Shown: positions 8,361 through 18,556, numbered from the stretch's first letter. The stretch: DNA of 42,668 bases from Lewinellaceae bacterium (GCA_020636095.1 JACJYN010000018.1:1-42668); one strand, 5' to 3'. Numbers and translations are program-made. The notes: generated by a model not told the origin, from the letters alone.

Positions 8361-10132
8361 ACGAACAGCGAACCATACCCAATGAATCTACTCACGATGT
8401 AGTCACCTTCGACATCCTGGCCGGAGGCCAGGTAATCGACCCCGGTTACCAGCTCATTTCCCTTGTGGTCACCAAGGAGGTCAACCGCATCCCTACCGCC
8501 CGCCTCGTCATACGAGATGGTGATGCAGCCATCGAGGATTTCGAGATCAGCAACAAAGCGGATTTCATACCCGGGAAAGAATTGCTGATAAAACTGGGGC
8601 GGGATCGCGAAAATACGCCTGTATTCAAAGGAATCATTACCAAACACGCCATCAAAATCCGCGAAAATGGAAATGCCGACCTGTCGGTCGAAGCCCGCGA
8701 CGCCAGTGTGCGCATGACGATCGGCCGCCACAGCCGGTACTACGAAGACCGCAAAGATAGTGAAGTGATCGAAGAGGTCATCAGCCAGTACTCCGGGCTG
8801 GATAAAGATGTGGAAACCACTAGCCTTAAACACAAAGAGCTGGTACAACAGCATGCTACCGATTGGGACTTCATCTTGTCCCGCGCCGATGCCAACGGCA
8901 AGCTGGTCATTGTCGATGACGGTAAAATAAGCGTGAAAAAACCCGATACCGGTCAAAGCCCGGTACTGGGCCTGCACTATGGCAGCACCCTCCGTGCCTT
9001 TGAGGCGGAAATGGACGCCCGCAACCAGTGGAAAAAGGTAGTGGCCCGCTCCTGGGATTATGCCAACCAAGACCTGTTCGAAGCGGAATCCAGCTCTGCC
9101 TCTTTTTCCGAACATGGCAACATTCAGGGGTCGGATTTGGCCAATACGATCAACCTGGCGGAGTACGAATTGCGGCACACCGGCCATCTTCTGGCTGAAG
9201 AGCTTACCGAGTGGGCGAAGGCCTGTATGTTGAAAAGCCGGCTGGCCAAAATCCGGGGCAGGGCCAAGATCATCGTGGGCAACTCCGACGTCAAACCCGG
9301 AACGATGGTAGACCTGCAAGGGGTAGGAGACCGGTTCAACGGCAAGGCCTACGTTACGGCGGTACGCCATGAAGTGGGCGATGGAGAATGGGATACGCAC
9401 ATACAGTTTGGCCTGGACCCCAAATGGTTCGCGAGTAATGAGGAGATCATCGATTTCCCCGCCGCCGGGCTTATCCCTGCTATCCATGGCCTGCAGGTCG
9501 GCAAAGTCCTGCAGTTGCAGGATGATCCGGACGGAGAAGACCGCATCCTGGTCAAACTGCCCATCATCGACAAAAATGGCGCCGGTGTATGGGCCAGAGT
9601 GGCCAGCCTGGATGCCGGTGCGGAGCGCGGCGCCTTTTTCCGCCCCGAGATCGACGACGAGGTCATTGTGGGTTTTCTGAATGCTGACCCGCGCGATGCG
9701 GTGGTGCTGGGCATGCTGCACAGCAGCGCCAAACCGGCGCCCATTACCGCCCAGGATGTCAACCACGAAAAAGGATTTACCACCCGCAGCAAAATGCACA
9801 TCCACTTCAATGACGATACCAAGACGATTATTATAGATACGCCGGCGGGCAATAGTATTACCATTGACGAGAGCAGCAAATCCATAGAGATTAAAGACCA
9901 GAACAACAATAAAGTCACCCTGGAGCCGGCCGGCATTACGCTCGACAGCCCCAAGGAGATCACCATTAAAGCCGGAACGAACATTAAGATCAGCGCCGGG
10001 GCCCAATTGACCGTGGAAGCTGCCCAGATCGGGCTGAAGGCCAGCGGGCCGTTCGAGGCCCAGGGCGCTACCGCTAAGCTCGCCGGGCAGGGGATTACGG
10101 AAGTGACGGGTTCATTGGTAAAGATCAATTAA
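8357..10132 (+). CDS. VgrG-like central spike protein (Pvc8-like)
   Basis: This 591-aa spike has the VgrG layout. A gp27-like hub domain covers about residues 1-370 (VSLVVTKEVNRIP-type strands; ELLIKLGRD; FKGIITKHAI; DFILSRADANGKLV). A gp5-like OB fold spans about 380-460 (VGKVLQLQDDPDGEDRILVKLP, GAFFRPEIDDEVIVGFLN, VVLGMLHSS). A C-terminal triple-stranded beta-helix (about 480-591) shows repeating hydrophobic strands such as NSITIDESSKSIEIKDQNN. The trimer forms the membrane-piercing needle capped by the PAAR protein encoded next. There is no extra C-terminal effector domain. It starts inside the previous gene (ATGA overlap). Confidence 0.96.
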   Translation: MNEQRTIPNESTHDVVTFDILAGGQVIDPGYQLISLVVTKEVNRIPTARLVIRDGDAAIEDFEISNKADFIPGKELLIKLGRDRENTPVFKGIITKHAIKIRENGNADLSVEARDASVRMTIGRHSRYYEDRKDSEVIEEVISQYSGLDKDVETTSLKHKELVQQHATDWDFILSRADANGKLVIVDDGKISVKKPDTGQSPVLGLHYGSTLRAFEAEMDARNQWKKVVARSWDYANQDLFEAESSSASFSEHGNIQGSDLANTINLAEYELRHTGHLLAEELTEWAKACMLKSRLAKIRGRAKIIVGNSDVKPGTMVDLQGVGDRFNGKAYVTAVRHEVGDGEWDTHIQFGLDPKWFASNEEIIDFPAAGLIPAIHGLQVGKVLQLQDDPDGEDRILVKLPIIDKNGAGVWARVASLDAGAERGAFFRPEIDDEVIVGFLNADPRDAVVLGMLHSSAKPAPITAQDVNHEKGFTTRSKMHIHFNDDTKTIIIDTPAGNSITIDESSKSIEIKDQNNNKVTLEPAGITLDSPKEITIKAGTNIKISAGAQLTVEAAQIGLKASGPFEAQGATAKLAGQGITEVTGSLVKIN

Positions 10133-10146
10133 AAAAAACAGATCAA

Positions 10147-10440
10147 ATGCCTCCAGCTGCCAGATTAACGGATTTTCATACTTGTCCTATGGTCAACCCC
10201 GGCCCTGTACCCCATGTCGGAGGGCCTGTGATCGGCCCGGGAGTGCCGACTGTTTTGATCGGGGGCATCCCGGCTGCGGTAGTCGGTGACATGTGTGTTT
10301 GTACCGGCCCGCCCGATTCTATCGTCAAGGGATCGGCAACTGTTTTGATCGGTGGCAAGCCGGCTGCCCGAATGAGCGACCTCACTGCCCATGGAGGCGT
10401 GATCATTCAAGGGGCGCCAACTGTAATGATCGGAGGATAA
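10147..10440 (+). CDS. PAAR-repeat spike tip protein (Pvc10-like)
   Basis: A 97-aa single-domain PAAR protein. It has the family beta-hairpin repeats TVLIGGIPAAVVGD, ATVLIGGKPAARMSD and a final PTVMIGG. His and Cys residues at positions such as His11, His23 and Cys50, and the His in DLTAHGG, are suitable for the single metal site that sharpens the tip. It caps the blunt end of the trimeric spike encoded immediately upstream (14 bp gap). There is no N- or C-terminal toxin extension, so it is a structural tip rather than a cargo-bearing PAAR. The start is preceded by an A-rich spacer. Confidence 0.95.
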   Translation: MPPAARLTDFHTCPMVNPGPVPHVGGPVIGPGVPTVLIGGIPAAVVGDMCVCTGPPDSIVKGSATVLIGGKPAARMSDLTAHGGVIIQGAPTVMIGG

Positions 10441-10450
10441 AAAAAGAATT

Positions 10451-10876
10451 ATGCCAAACGACAAGTCTTTTCTCGGTACTGGATGGTCATTTCCTCCCAC
10501 CTTCAACCGCAATACGCGGATGGTGGATATGGTGAGCGCTGAAGAGGATATCAACCAGAGCCTGGATATTCTGCTGGCCACCTCGCTGGGAGAAAGGGTG
10601 ATGCAGCCCAAATACGGCGCCAACATGAGCGACTACCAGTTTGAATCCCTCAATGCATCCATGATCAGCTACCTGAAAGACCTGGTCGAACGGGCCATCC
10701 TGTTCTTCGAACCCCGCATCCTCTTGGAAAAGATCGAAGTGACGCCTGGAGGCTCCTTTGACCTGATCGAGGGGCGGCTGACCATTTCCATTGACTATGC
10801 CATTCAAGGGACGAACACCCGATTCAATTACGTATACGACTTTTACCTCCGGGAAGCCAACCAGCCACCGGCCTGA
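10451..10876 (+). CDS. gp25-like baseplate protein (GPW/gp25 family, Pvc9-like)
   Basis: A 141-aa member of the gp25 family. Its core signature is EDINQSLDILLATSLGERVM followed by QPKYGANMSDYQFE, the helix-turn and loop conserved from T4 gp25 to TssE. The C-terminal strands LTISIDYAIQGTNTRFNYVYDFYL are also typical. gp25 proteins sit in the inner baseplate, contact the wedge heterotrimer and nucleate sheath assembly. The gene sits 10 bp after the PAAR stop and 35 bp before the Pvc11-like wedge gene, the normal neighbour order of eCIS loci. Confidence 0.94.
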   Translation: MPNDKSFLGTGWSFPPTFNRNTRMVDMVSAEEDINQSLDILLATSLGERVMQPKYGANMSDYQFESLNASMISYLKDLVERAILFFEPRILLEKIEVTPGGSFDLIEGRLTISIDYAIQGTNTRFNYVYDFYLREANQPPA

Positions 10877-10911
10877 AAACCCATTTCAAAAAAAGAAGCG
10901 TGCTATAAAAT

Positions 10912-13900
10912 ATGTCCAAATACGCCAACATACCACATCCGCTTTTCAACCTTCCGGGAAGTTCCCAGAACAAGCGCCTCCTTCCGGCTCTCGACCCTGA
11001 AACGCTTGAGGTGGATGGCCGCAGCCTGGCGGATATCCTGGACTTTATCTATCATTTTGCCGGGCAGGTTTATCATTACGACAATAATCTGGAACTGGGC
11101 GACTGGCGCGCCTTTTTTGCCGAAAGCCTTCCTTTCCTCATTGCCCGTATTCACAAGTGGGATATTCAGAGCCTGGAAGAGAACCTGCTTCGTCTTGGCC
11201 GCTCGGTAGAACAACAACCGGAGCCGGAAGCCCTCGACTCCATCTTTTCATTCGTCTATAATGAACTGCTCACTCCGGTGCTCCTTTGGCAATTGCGTTT
11301 TGAAAAGGAGGGCTTTGGCCTGGGGCTTAAAGTCAATAACCTGATTGTCGCCAACCTGCAGGCCCCAGTGAAGAGTTACATTGCCCTGGCGAATGGCGCA
11401 CAGAAATGGTACTGCATCAAAAAGCAGGATTTCCGAATGTTTCAGCAGCAGGGCTCCTGGGGATTAGAACTGCTGGACCTTTTTGCCAGTGACGAATCCT
11501 TCCGGGAGGTTCCTGGCCCGGCTCGTATCCGCATCCTGGCTGTCAACCAGGCGTTGGCTCCGCTTGCCGCTCGTTTTCTGGAAGCCATCGTCGAGATCAA
11601 ACGGCTGGCCCCAGATTACCTGCAGGAAAGCCTGATCCCTTTGGAAGAAGAGTATAAAAAATCACACGCCCCTCACCTGGGCCTGCTCTTTACTTTTCTG
11701 CAGCTTTTTCGCCGTTTCCAACTGGACCTTAATAAGATAAGTACCCGCCACCTGGAGTTTTTCTACAATAAAGTGCTGGGCATTCAGGCGCGCCGGCTGA
11801 CGCCCGACCAGGCCCACCTGGTGTTCGAAATCCAGAAGCACCTCGATAATAAGCTCCTTTCCAAAGGGCTGCTCTTTAAGAATGGAAAGGATAGCCAGAA
11901 CAACGATATTTTTTTCCGGCTGGAGGAGGACATCGTGGTGGATAAGGCGCAGGTGGAGAGTTTGCAGACGCTGCATTTGAATTACATGGAAGGATGCATC
12001 TGCCAGGATGATGGAAATAAGAAAGTTCGCCTTCTGGAAAGCGCTTACATTGCTCCTGTTGCTAATTCCAGGGATGGCAAAGGAGAAGCATTTAAGGAGG
12101 AAGGAAGCAGTTGGGCAACTATGGGGAACCGGGAAAGCAAATATTTTTTACCTGGGGCTCCTCCTCCTACTGAACCTGAGCTGCATCCGGTTGCACGCCA
12201 TGGATTTGTCCTGGCTTCTCCTGTTTTGTTGCTCCAGGAGGGCAGGCGAGTAGTGGATATTTCTCTTAAACTGAAGTGTAAAGTACTGGATTGTGATCTT
12301 AAGCTGGATCTGGATGAAGAAGGCCTGAAGTTTTTAAAGAGCGCCCTGGAACACAGCCATTATATCATTACCAGAGAGGCCTTTGAGGCAATTGAGCAGG
12401 GAACTTTCACCGGCCAGGACCCCAAGCGGTTTTTGAACGAGAGGTTGCGCATTGCCGATCCTTATTTTATCAGAGATGACTTCAAGATCATCAGGATGAG
12501 GCCCCAGGACTGTGTAGTGATAGAAGAAGATATCCAGGAGCTTTCTGTGGGTGATGATCAGGATGTGATTAAGGAGTTTTTCAGAAGTGAAAAAGCCTTG
12601 TTATTGTCCTTTAGCGCCGAGGGGGAATGGTGGCAGCCCAAGCCTGATGATGTGCAGATCGAATTGATTTCTACCCTACCGGCCGGCTCGGATGATGATT
12701 GTGAAAATAGAGATTGGGAGTTGGAAATTCATGTTGAAATCCCCCCGGAGGCGCCACCTATTACCTTTTTCGATGCTGAGGCGCTTCAGGAACCTTTTCA
12801 AACCAGAATGCCTCTCGTGAAGATAGAGATCAACGACATCATCAGGGTAGAAACCCAACTGGAGGATTGTGAGCCCGATTGCTCCCTGGAACGTTGCCTG
12901 GAAGGGGGAAGGGCCCGTACTTCCCTGTACCATTACCTGCGGCATTTCTGTATTACGGACAGCTGTATCGAAGTGGAAGTTTGCGGCGTTCGAAACCTGC
13001 TGGTGCAGAATGAGGAGAACCTGCAGGATGCCAATGGCCTGATCCAGCCGTTTGGCGTGCGGCCCAAGCTTCAGGCGGAATTCTATATTGGGAGTAAGGA
13101 AATATTCTGTAAAAACTGGAAGCAGTTTCGCATTAAGGCCACCTGGAAGGATAAACCGGATAACTTTGCTGATTACTATAACGATTATGAGGATGTGGCC
13201 GGCCCGACCGATGATTCGAGTTTTAAGTTTCTTCCGGCAGTGTTGGCAGAAGGATTGTGGGCGTACTACGATAATTCCAATGATTCGGGCCCTATCACCA
13301 TCTTTGATAACATTAATGTAGAGGATTCTCCTCCATATCCGCCTCCACCTCCACCTCCAATTCCACCTCCACCTCCACCTTTACCTAGTCTTTTGTGTGG
13401 TCTGGAGTGGGACGACCCTGAGAGTATACCCTCCAGTTATTCTCACGAATTTGACCGCATCGAATTTTCTGGCCTGCCCGACTATGTTCCGGGGCAAATG
13501 ACCCCCGAACTCTTGCAGCCCTTGAGCAATGCTACCCGCAAAGGGTTCATCAAATTGGTGCTCAAGGGTAAGGATTTTCTACATGATTACTATGCTTTCG
13601 TACTGGCTAAGATAATGATAGACCTGGCCGGGGGCTTCAACCCGGTAAAGATCGTTGAATTTAAAAAGGATGTAGATGCAGCGGTGGCTATAAGGAATGT
13701 TATCAAGAATAAGATGGACAGCCTGCAATTCCATCTCGGCCGGGTAATTGATGAGATTGAAACTGCGATTAAAGATTTGAATTTAGCTGCTCCTCCCGGC
13801 ATCATCCAAAGGTTAAATACCCTGAGGTCAGAACTTGATGCAATTGATGCGTTGCTCCCTGGGGACCCAAATACTGCCAATACAGATATCGGTAATATCT

Positions 13901-15594
13901 TAGCGGCGGGTGGCACTTTGGAACTTATCGAGGACGAAGTCCAGGATATTCATGACAACCTGCAGCACACCCTGGCTATTCATCTTCAGGAAATGAGGGA
14001 CCTGTTGACTATCGTCGTAGCTCCTATCGACCCACCGGACCCACCTAATTACAACGACCGGGGCATACAACAATTGCTGGAAAACCTGAGGATTATTCTG
14101 AACGACATCGAGGAATTTGCGGATAGTAATACCGGAGGAGACAGCTTGCCCAACGAACCGTATACCCCGACTATCAAAGGGCTCTCCATCGACTATTTCG
14201 CGAAATCTCAAAATGAAGACATCCAGCTCATCCATCTCTATCCCTATGAAGGCACCTACAAGGAGGAAGATATTACCGACGCCCCCTCTTTGCTTCCTAC
14301 TTTTGTAAAAGAAGGCCACCTGTTCATCGGCTTGAAGGATTATACACCCGGAAATAACGTTCACCTCCTTTTCCAATTGGCGGAATCCACCGCCGATTCG
14401 GAGTCCAATGCGGCGGATATCGAGTGGCACTACCTGCGAAAGAACGAGTGGGAACCATTGCAAGACGGATTCCACCTGCTGAGCGATACTACTGACGGGC
14501 TTACCCGCTCCGGCATTGTTAAGATCACCATACCGGAAGATATCAATAAGGACGAATCCAATACGATAATGCCGCCGGGCCTGCACTGGATCCGGGCCTG
14601 CGCATGGATCAATACGAAAGCCGTCGCTGAAACCATCGGGGTGCATACCCAGGCGGCAAGGGTGAGTTATCATCCCCTGCCGGAAAACGCCCGCCTGGAG
14701 ATGATGCTCAAAGCAGGCAGCATTTCCAAACTGGCCGAAGCGGACTCCAGCCTTAAGGGCATCAGCCAGTTCTATGAGACCTTCGGCGGGCAACTGGCGG
14801 AAAGTTCCAATAACTTCTACAAACGGGTGGGTGAACGCCTGCGGCATAAGGGCAGGAGCGTGGATAAATACGATTACGAGCGAATCGTACTCGACCGGTT
14901 CCCGGAGGTTTTTCGGGTAAAATGCCTAAACCACTCCTTTAGCCTGTCGGCCAACCAATACCGGCGAGACCTCGAGCTGGCGCCCGGCTTTGTCTCCCTG
15001 GCGCTCATACCGGATATCACTAAATTAAAGGCAGGCGCCGGGTTTACTCCTAAGGTGCCGGTAAGCCTGTTGAATAAGATCAGGGAGTATATCCGACAGA
15101 AAGCCTCCCCCTTCGTCCGGCTCAAAGTGATGAATCCCCGATACGAACGAATGCATATAGCTGGTGAAGTTATCCTTGGCCAGGGAATACCCAAAACTTT
15201 CTTCCAGAATAAACTCCGGGAGGACTTGCGCCGCTTCCTTACCCCCTGGGTGGATGGCAATATGAGCCAACTGGATTTCGGCCGCGTCATCTCCAAGTCT
15301 GAAGTGATCCGCTTCATTGAGAGCCTGGTGTATGTGGATTATGTCTGCAATCTGAAATTGATACATGAAGAGGAGGAGGTGGCCTGCTACGGGTCAACCA
15401 ACCCATTTAAAGACCCGGAGGTGATTGTGCCTCTGACTGCCCGGTCAATTCTTATCGGCGGAGAAATGAGGATTGAGGCAAAAAACTGGCAGTGTCCGGA
15501 ACCTCGTAAAGAGTGTAAAGAAAAAGCCCATAAATATAAAGCCAACTGCCAGGAGGAAACCGGGCCCGCCCCGGAAGGCTTCTCGGTAGCCTGA
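10912..15594 (+). CDS. Baseplate wedge protein, gp6/baseplate J-like (Pvc11-like), enlarged
   Basis: A 1560-aa wedge protein. The N-terminal ~800 residues are mostly unrecognised alternating helical and beta segments. A polyproline hinge lies at about residues 807-826. Predicted helices follow (~900-1060), then a J-type segment (LPNEPYTPTIKGLSIDYFA, about 1076-1095). The C-terminal baseplate J region lies at ~1280-1500 (FYKRVGERLRHKGRSVDKYD, YERIVLDRFPEVFRVKCLNH, LRRFLTPW, and SKSEVIRFIESLVYVDYVCN). The protein should pair with the Pvc12-like product to form the wedges that trigger sheath contraction. It is much longer than phage J proteins, and the enlarged N-terminal half may form outer baseplate structures. 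Its last residues are Cys- and charge-rich. Confidence 0.9.
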   Translation: MSKYANIPHPLFNLPGSSQNKRLLPALDPETLEVDGRSLADILDFIYHFAGQVYHYDNNLELGDWRAFFAESLPFLIARIHKWDIQSLEENLLRLGRSVEQQPEPEALDSIFSFVYNELLTPVLLWQLRFEKEGFGLGLKVNNLIVANLQAPVKSYIALANGAQKWYCIKKQDFRMFQQQGSWGLELLDLFASDESFREVPGPARIRILAVNQALAPLAARFLEAIVEIKRLAPDYLQESLIPLEEEYKKSHAPHLGLLFTFLQLFRRFQLDLNKISTRHLEFFYNKVLGIQARRLTPDQAHLVFEIQKHLDNKLLSKGLLFKNGKDSQNNDIFFRLEEDIVVDKAQVESLQTLHLNYMEGCICQDDGNKKVRLLESAYIAPVANSRDGKGEAFKEEGSSWATMGNRESKYFLPGAPPPTEPELHPVARHGFVLASPVLLLQEGRRVVDISLKLKCKVLDCDLKLDLDEEGLKFLKSALEHSHYIITREAFEAIEQGTFTGQDPKRFLNERLRIADPYFIRDDFKIIRMRPQDCVVIEEDIQELSVGDDQDVIKEFFRSEKALLLSFSAEGEWWQPKPDDVQIELISTLPAGSDDDCENRDWELEIHVEIPPEAPPITFFDAEALQEPFQTRMPLVKIEINDIIRVETQLEDCEPDCSLERCLEGGRARTSLYHYLRHFCITDSCIEVEVCGVRNLLVQNEENLQDANGLIQPFGVRPKLQAEFYIGSKEIFCKNWKQFRIKATWKDKPDNFADYYNDYEDVAGPTDDSSFKFLPAVLAEGLWAYYDNSNDSGPITIFDNINVEDSPPYPPPPPPPIPPPPPPLPSLLCGLEWDDPESIPSSYSHEFDRIEFSGLPDYVPGQMTPELLQPLSNATRKGFIKLVLKGKDFLHDYYAFVLAKIMIDLAGGFNPVKIVEFKKDVDAAVAIRNVIKNKMDSLQFHLGRVIDEIETAIKDLNLAAPPGIIQRLNTLRSELDAIDALLPGDPNTANTDIGNILAAGGTLELIEDEVQDIHDNLQHTLAIHLQEMRDLLTIVVAPIDPPDPPNYNDRGIQQLLENLRIILNDIEEFADSNTGGDSLPNEPYTPTIKGLSIDYFAKSQNEDIQLIHLYPYEGTYKEEDITDAPSLLPTFVKEGHLFIGLKDYTPGNNVHLLFQLAESTADSESNAADIEWHYLRKNEWEPLQDGFHLLSDTTDGLTRSGIVKITIPEDINKDESNTIMPPGLHWIRACAWINTKAVAETIGVHTQAARVSYHPLPENARLEMMLKAGSISKLAEADSSLKGISQFYETFGGQLAESSNNFYKRVGERLRHKGRSVDKYDYERIVLDRFPEVFRVKCLNHSFSLSANQYRRDLELAPGFVSLALIPDITKLKAGAGFTPKVPVSLLNKIREYIRQKASPFVRLKVMNPRYERMHIAGEVILGQGIPKTFFQNKLREDLRRFLTPWVDGNMSQLDFGRVISKSEVIRFIESLVYVDYVCNLKLIHEEEEVACYGSTNPFKDPEVIVPLTARSILIGGEMRIEAKNWQCPEPRKECKEKAHKYKANCQEETGPAPEGFSVA
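13330..13386 (+). repeat. Polyproline-coding CCT/CCA repeat
   Basis: About 57 bp made almost entirely of CCT and CCA codons inside the Pvc11-like gene, encoding roughly eighteen residues that are nearly all Pro, with single Tyr and Ile interruptions. It separates the long N-terminal half from the helical and baseplate J half, so it is probably a rigid extended hinge. Polyproline runs stall ribosomes unless EF-P is present, so it may also pace folding of this large protein. The last point is inference from general knowledge. Confidence 0.85.
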
Positions 15595-15604
15595 GTGAAA
15601 CAAT

Positions 15605-18556
15605 ATGCCAGATCAAGACAACATAAAAGTCATTCTCAAGAAAGATTCTACCTTTGAAGGCCTGGACTTCAGCCTGTTGCGCCGGCTGGGGCTCGAGCAT
15701 ATCGGTGAGCTTTCGGGTAAGGTATGGACCGACCACAACGTTCACGACCCGGGCATTACCATCCTGGAAATGTTGATCTATGCGCTTATGGACCTGGGAT
15801 ATCGTACCCGGCTGCCCATTGAAGACCTATTGGCGCTTGAAAATCCTTCCACTGAAAAAGAAGATAACTTTTTTACCCCGGCACAAATCCTGACCAATAA
15901 CCCTACCACCATCCTGGATTATAGGAAAATGCTGATCGACATCGAGGGGGTGCGCAACGCCTGGCTGGAAGTACACCGGGAGGACAAGCTTTGCCTGGAT
16001 TGCTCCAAAGGAACACCAAATGATGATGAAGATAACGGCCCTGTTTTTATCGCCGGACAGGGAGGCCCGCAACAGGAATCTCCTTCTTTATTTTTTTGTC
16101 CAAATGAGGAACACGAATTCAATGAGGTGGTACTGAATGGGTTGTACAAAGTATTTATCGAGCTGGATGAAGATTTTATTGCCAGGGAGATCGAAGAGTA
16201 TAAGAATAAAGAGAAGAGCCAACAAAAATACAGGGAGGATGTGGAGGCGGATGTTGTCAACCGGGTAAAACAGCGCCTTCAGCAACACCGCAACCTCTGT
16301 GAGGATTTTGTGGAAATCTGTGTGCTTTGCCGGGAAAAGATCAGTTTTTGTTCTGATGTGGAATTGTATCTGGATGCTAAAGCCGAGGAGGTATATGTTG
16401 AGATCGTACAGAAGATTCGGGAATTCCTTTCGCCCAGCCTGCATTTTTACACCCTGCAGGAGATGCTTGCCCGGGGGAAATCGATTGAGGAAGTATTTGA
16501 GGGCCGCCCCTATACCCTGGATAGCCATGGATTTATCGACTCCGAAGAACTGGCGCAGATTGAACGCCACTTAGAATTACACCTTTCGGATATTTACGAC
16601 CTGATCTTCAGCGTACCAGGCGTTAAGTCTGTTAGAGGGCTGGCGCTTTCCTCCGGGCAAGCGCCCAATCCGGTTACGGATTGCAATGGATGGGCCTATC
16701 GCCTTTGCAAAGACTGCGCTCCGTTTTTTTCCGTAGAAGATTCCCAATTCAACCTTTTTAAAGGCACTATGCCGGTCCGGCTGGACAAGGCGGAGGCCCG
16801 AAAACTCCTGAACCGCCGCCTGAGTGAATTCCGCAAGGTAAAGTTGAACGATACTCGTTCGCTCGACCGGCTGATCCCGTCGGGACGCCACCGGAAGGAC
16901 CTCGAAGATTACTATTCCATTCAGAATGAGTTCCCAAGAGTCTACGGCATCGCCAAGGGTGGGGTGCCGGACAGCGCGCCGGTATTGCGCAAGGCCCAGG
17001 CGCTACAGCTCAAGGGCTATTTGTTGTTCTTCGACCAACTGCTGGCCTCCTATCTGTCTCAGCTTGCCCATATTCGGGATTTGTTCAGCATGTTGCCAGA
17101 CAGCCGGAGGCCGGAAGCTTCCCGTCATACTTACTTTACGCAGCAACTGGATTCGGTGCCAGAGGTCAAGCGGCTGGTGCGCTTTTACACGGAAGAACAG
17201 AGCTATCTGGAATGGTCGAAGAACAATATCCTGGCCCAGCCTGTGGAAAAGGAAGCACTGGATACCCTGCTGCCCGAATGGCGGGAGGAGCCACAGGCAG
17301 ATCCGGAATATGCGGTTCATTTCTTCGATGCCCCTTTCAAACGGGAGGCGGCTCTTGAACAGCTAAGGCAGGAATTCCAACAGGCGGAATATCAATTGGA
17401 AGTTTTTGGTGACAAATGCGCCTACTTCTTCGTCATCCTGACCTCCAACCAGGAAGTAGGCCTGGTGAGCAAAAGGCTGTATGACACCCAGGCGCAGGCC
17501 TGGGAAGCCGGGCGTTCCGTAGCTTTCCTCGGCTCTCTGGAAGATTCTTATCAGGATGTCAATGAGCCCAATCCGGCCGGCACCATATACCGGTATTCCT
17601 TCAACATCTCTTTCAACCCCATCAGCTATTTGGCCCTCATCCAGCAGATCATGGAGGATGAGCAGCTCTACCAGAGCCGCCGGGATGCTTTTCTCAACCA
17701 CCTGCTGGCGCGCTTCGGGGAAGTTTTTACCGACCTCTCTCTGCTGATGTACCAGAAGATTGCCCCAGAGAGCAATGGCAAAACACGCCTGCTGGAAGAT
17801 AAGGCGCGCTACCTCTCCAGTTTCGATGAACTGAGCCGGAACCGCGGAAAGGCTTACAACTACTGCCTCAATAGCTGGGATACCGATAATGTATCCGGGC
17901 TGGAGAAGCGCATCGCCGGGCTTGTGGGCATTCAGGATGTCCAGCGCGAGTACCTTTGCAATTTTGAAATTGTGGAATACGGAGAGGAACTGGAAGCCGT
18001 CCTGCGCTCTCCCGAAAATGAAGTCCTCTTCAGGAGCACAGAAAGGTATGACTCCCGGGCTTATGCCGAAACGGCAGTAGCATCTTTGCTGGATAACCTT
18101 CGGGCCGGTGAAGGTATGAAAGTGGAGCATGTCATTGCTGAGGATAAATACCGCCTGTATCTGCGCACTGATAAAGCCGAGGCGGCCGCTCCCGGCCTGT
18201 TCGACAGCCGGGAGGCGGCCGAGGGCAAAGTCGAGGTATTGAAGGTTTTGTTCAATCCAAAGGCCTTCGGAGGAGGGACTTATATTTCTGAATACCGGTC
18301 TCATCTGGAATTGTCCGATAAGGAGGGTGTAGTGCTTCGCAAAAGCCGAAAACAGTTCGATACCGGCCAGGATATTCAGGATAAGGATTTCGAAGATTTT
18401 GTCAGAAATGTCAATAACCAGTTGAAAGCCAAAGAAGAGGTGGCGGCCGTCAGCCTGGTGGAAAGCCTGGAAGAGCCGAAGGTTTATTTTGACTCGCGGG
18501 CACTGGTTTACCATCAGAAATCGGCGCCCCCATTACAAGTGGGTATGGCGGGATGA
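15605..18556 (+). CDS. Baseplate wedge protein Pvc12-like, N-terminal part (frameshifted gene)
   Basis: This 983-codon frame encodes the start of a giant wedge protein. Residues about 30-65 carry the baseplate J-type motif (GKVWTDHNVHDPGITILEM, then LIYALMDLGYRTRLP). The middle (about 330-560) includes YDLIFSVPGVKSVRGLALS and the KGYLLFFDQLLASYLSQLAH helix typical of this family. From about residue 600 the YegP-like repeats begin (YFVILTSNQEVGLVSKRLYD). The frame ends with 15 residues unlike the family. The continuation lies in the +1 frame, and removing one C from the C5 run at 18527-18531 joins the two frames within a repeat. It is probably one gene of about 2,870 codons split by an indel, sequencing error or frameshifting site. 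It follows the Pvc11-like gene by 10 bp. Confidence 0.88.
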   Translation: MPDQDNIKVILKKDSTFEGLDFSLLRRLGLEHIGELSGKVWTDHNVHDPGITILEMLIYALMDLGYRTRLPIEDLLALENPSTEKEDNFFTPAQILTNNPTTILDYRKMLIDIEGVRNAWLEVHREDKLCLDCSKGTPNDDEDNGPVFIAGQGGPQQESPSLFFCPNEEHEFNEVVLNGLYKVFIELDEDFIAREIEEYKNKEKSQQKYREDVEADVVNRVKQRLQQHRNLCEDFVEICVLCREKISFCSDVELYLDAKAEEVYVEIVQKIREFLSPSLHFYTLQEMLARGKSIEEVFEGRPYTLDSHGFIDSEELAQIERHLELHLSDIYDLIFSVPGVKSVRGLALSSGQAPNPVTDCNGWAYRLCKDCAPFFSVEDSQFNLFKGTMPVRLDKAEARKLLNRRLSEFRKVKLNDTRSLDRLIPSGRHRKDLEDYYSIQNEFPRVYGIAKGGVPDSAPVLRKAQALQLKGYLLFFDQLLASYLSQLAHIRDLFSMLPDSRRPEASRHTYFTQQLDSVPEVKRLVRFYTEEQSYLEWSKNNILAQPVEKEALDTLLPEWREEPQADPEYAVHFFDAPFKREAALEQLRQEFQQAEYQLEVFGDKCAYFFVILTSNQEVGLVSKRLYDTQAQAWEAGRSVAFLGSLEDSYQDVNEPNPAGTIYRYSFNISFNPISYLALIQQIMEDEQLYQSRRDAFLNHLLARFGEVFTDLSLLMYQKIAPESNGKTRLLEDKARYLSSFDELSRNRGKAYNYCLNSWDTDNVSGLEKRIAGLVGIQDVQREYLCNFEIVEYGEELEAVLRSPENEVLFRSTERYDSRAYAETAVASLLDNLRAGEGMKVEHVIAEDKYRLYLRTDKAEAAAPGLFDSREAAEGKVEVLKVLFNPKAFGGGTYISEYRSHLELSDKEGVVLRKSRKQFDTGQDIQDKDFEDFVRNVNNQLKAKEEVAAVSLVESLEEPKVYFDSRALVYHQKSAPPLQVGMAG

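Noticed and set aside
8132..10006. Long open frames on the minus strand opposite the VgrG-like gene
   Set aside because: They mirror a well-supported spike gene, show no domain, and arise from codon bias of the plus-strand gene.
13330..13386. CCT/CCA run as a CRISPR-like or regulatory DNA repeat
   Set aside because: It lies in frame in the Pvc11-like gene and simply encodes Pro.
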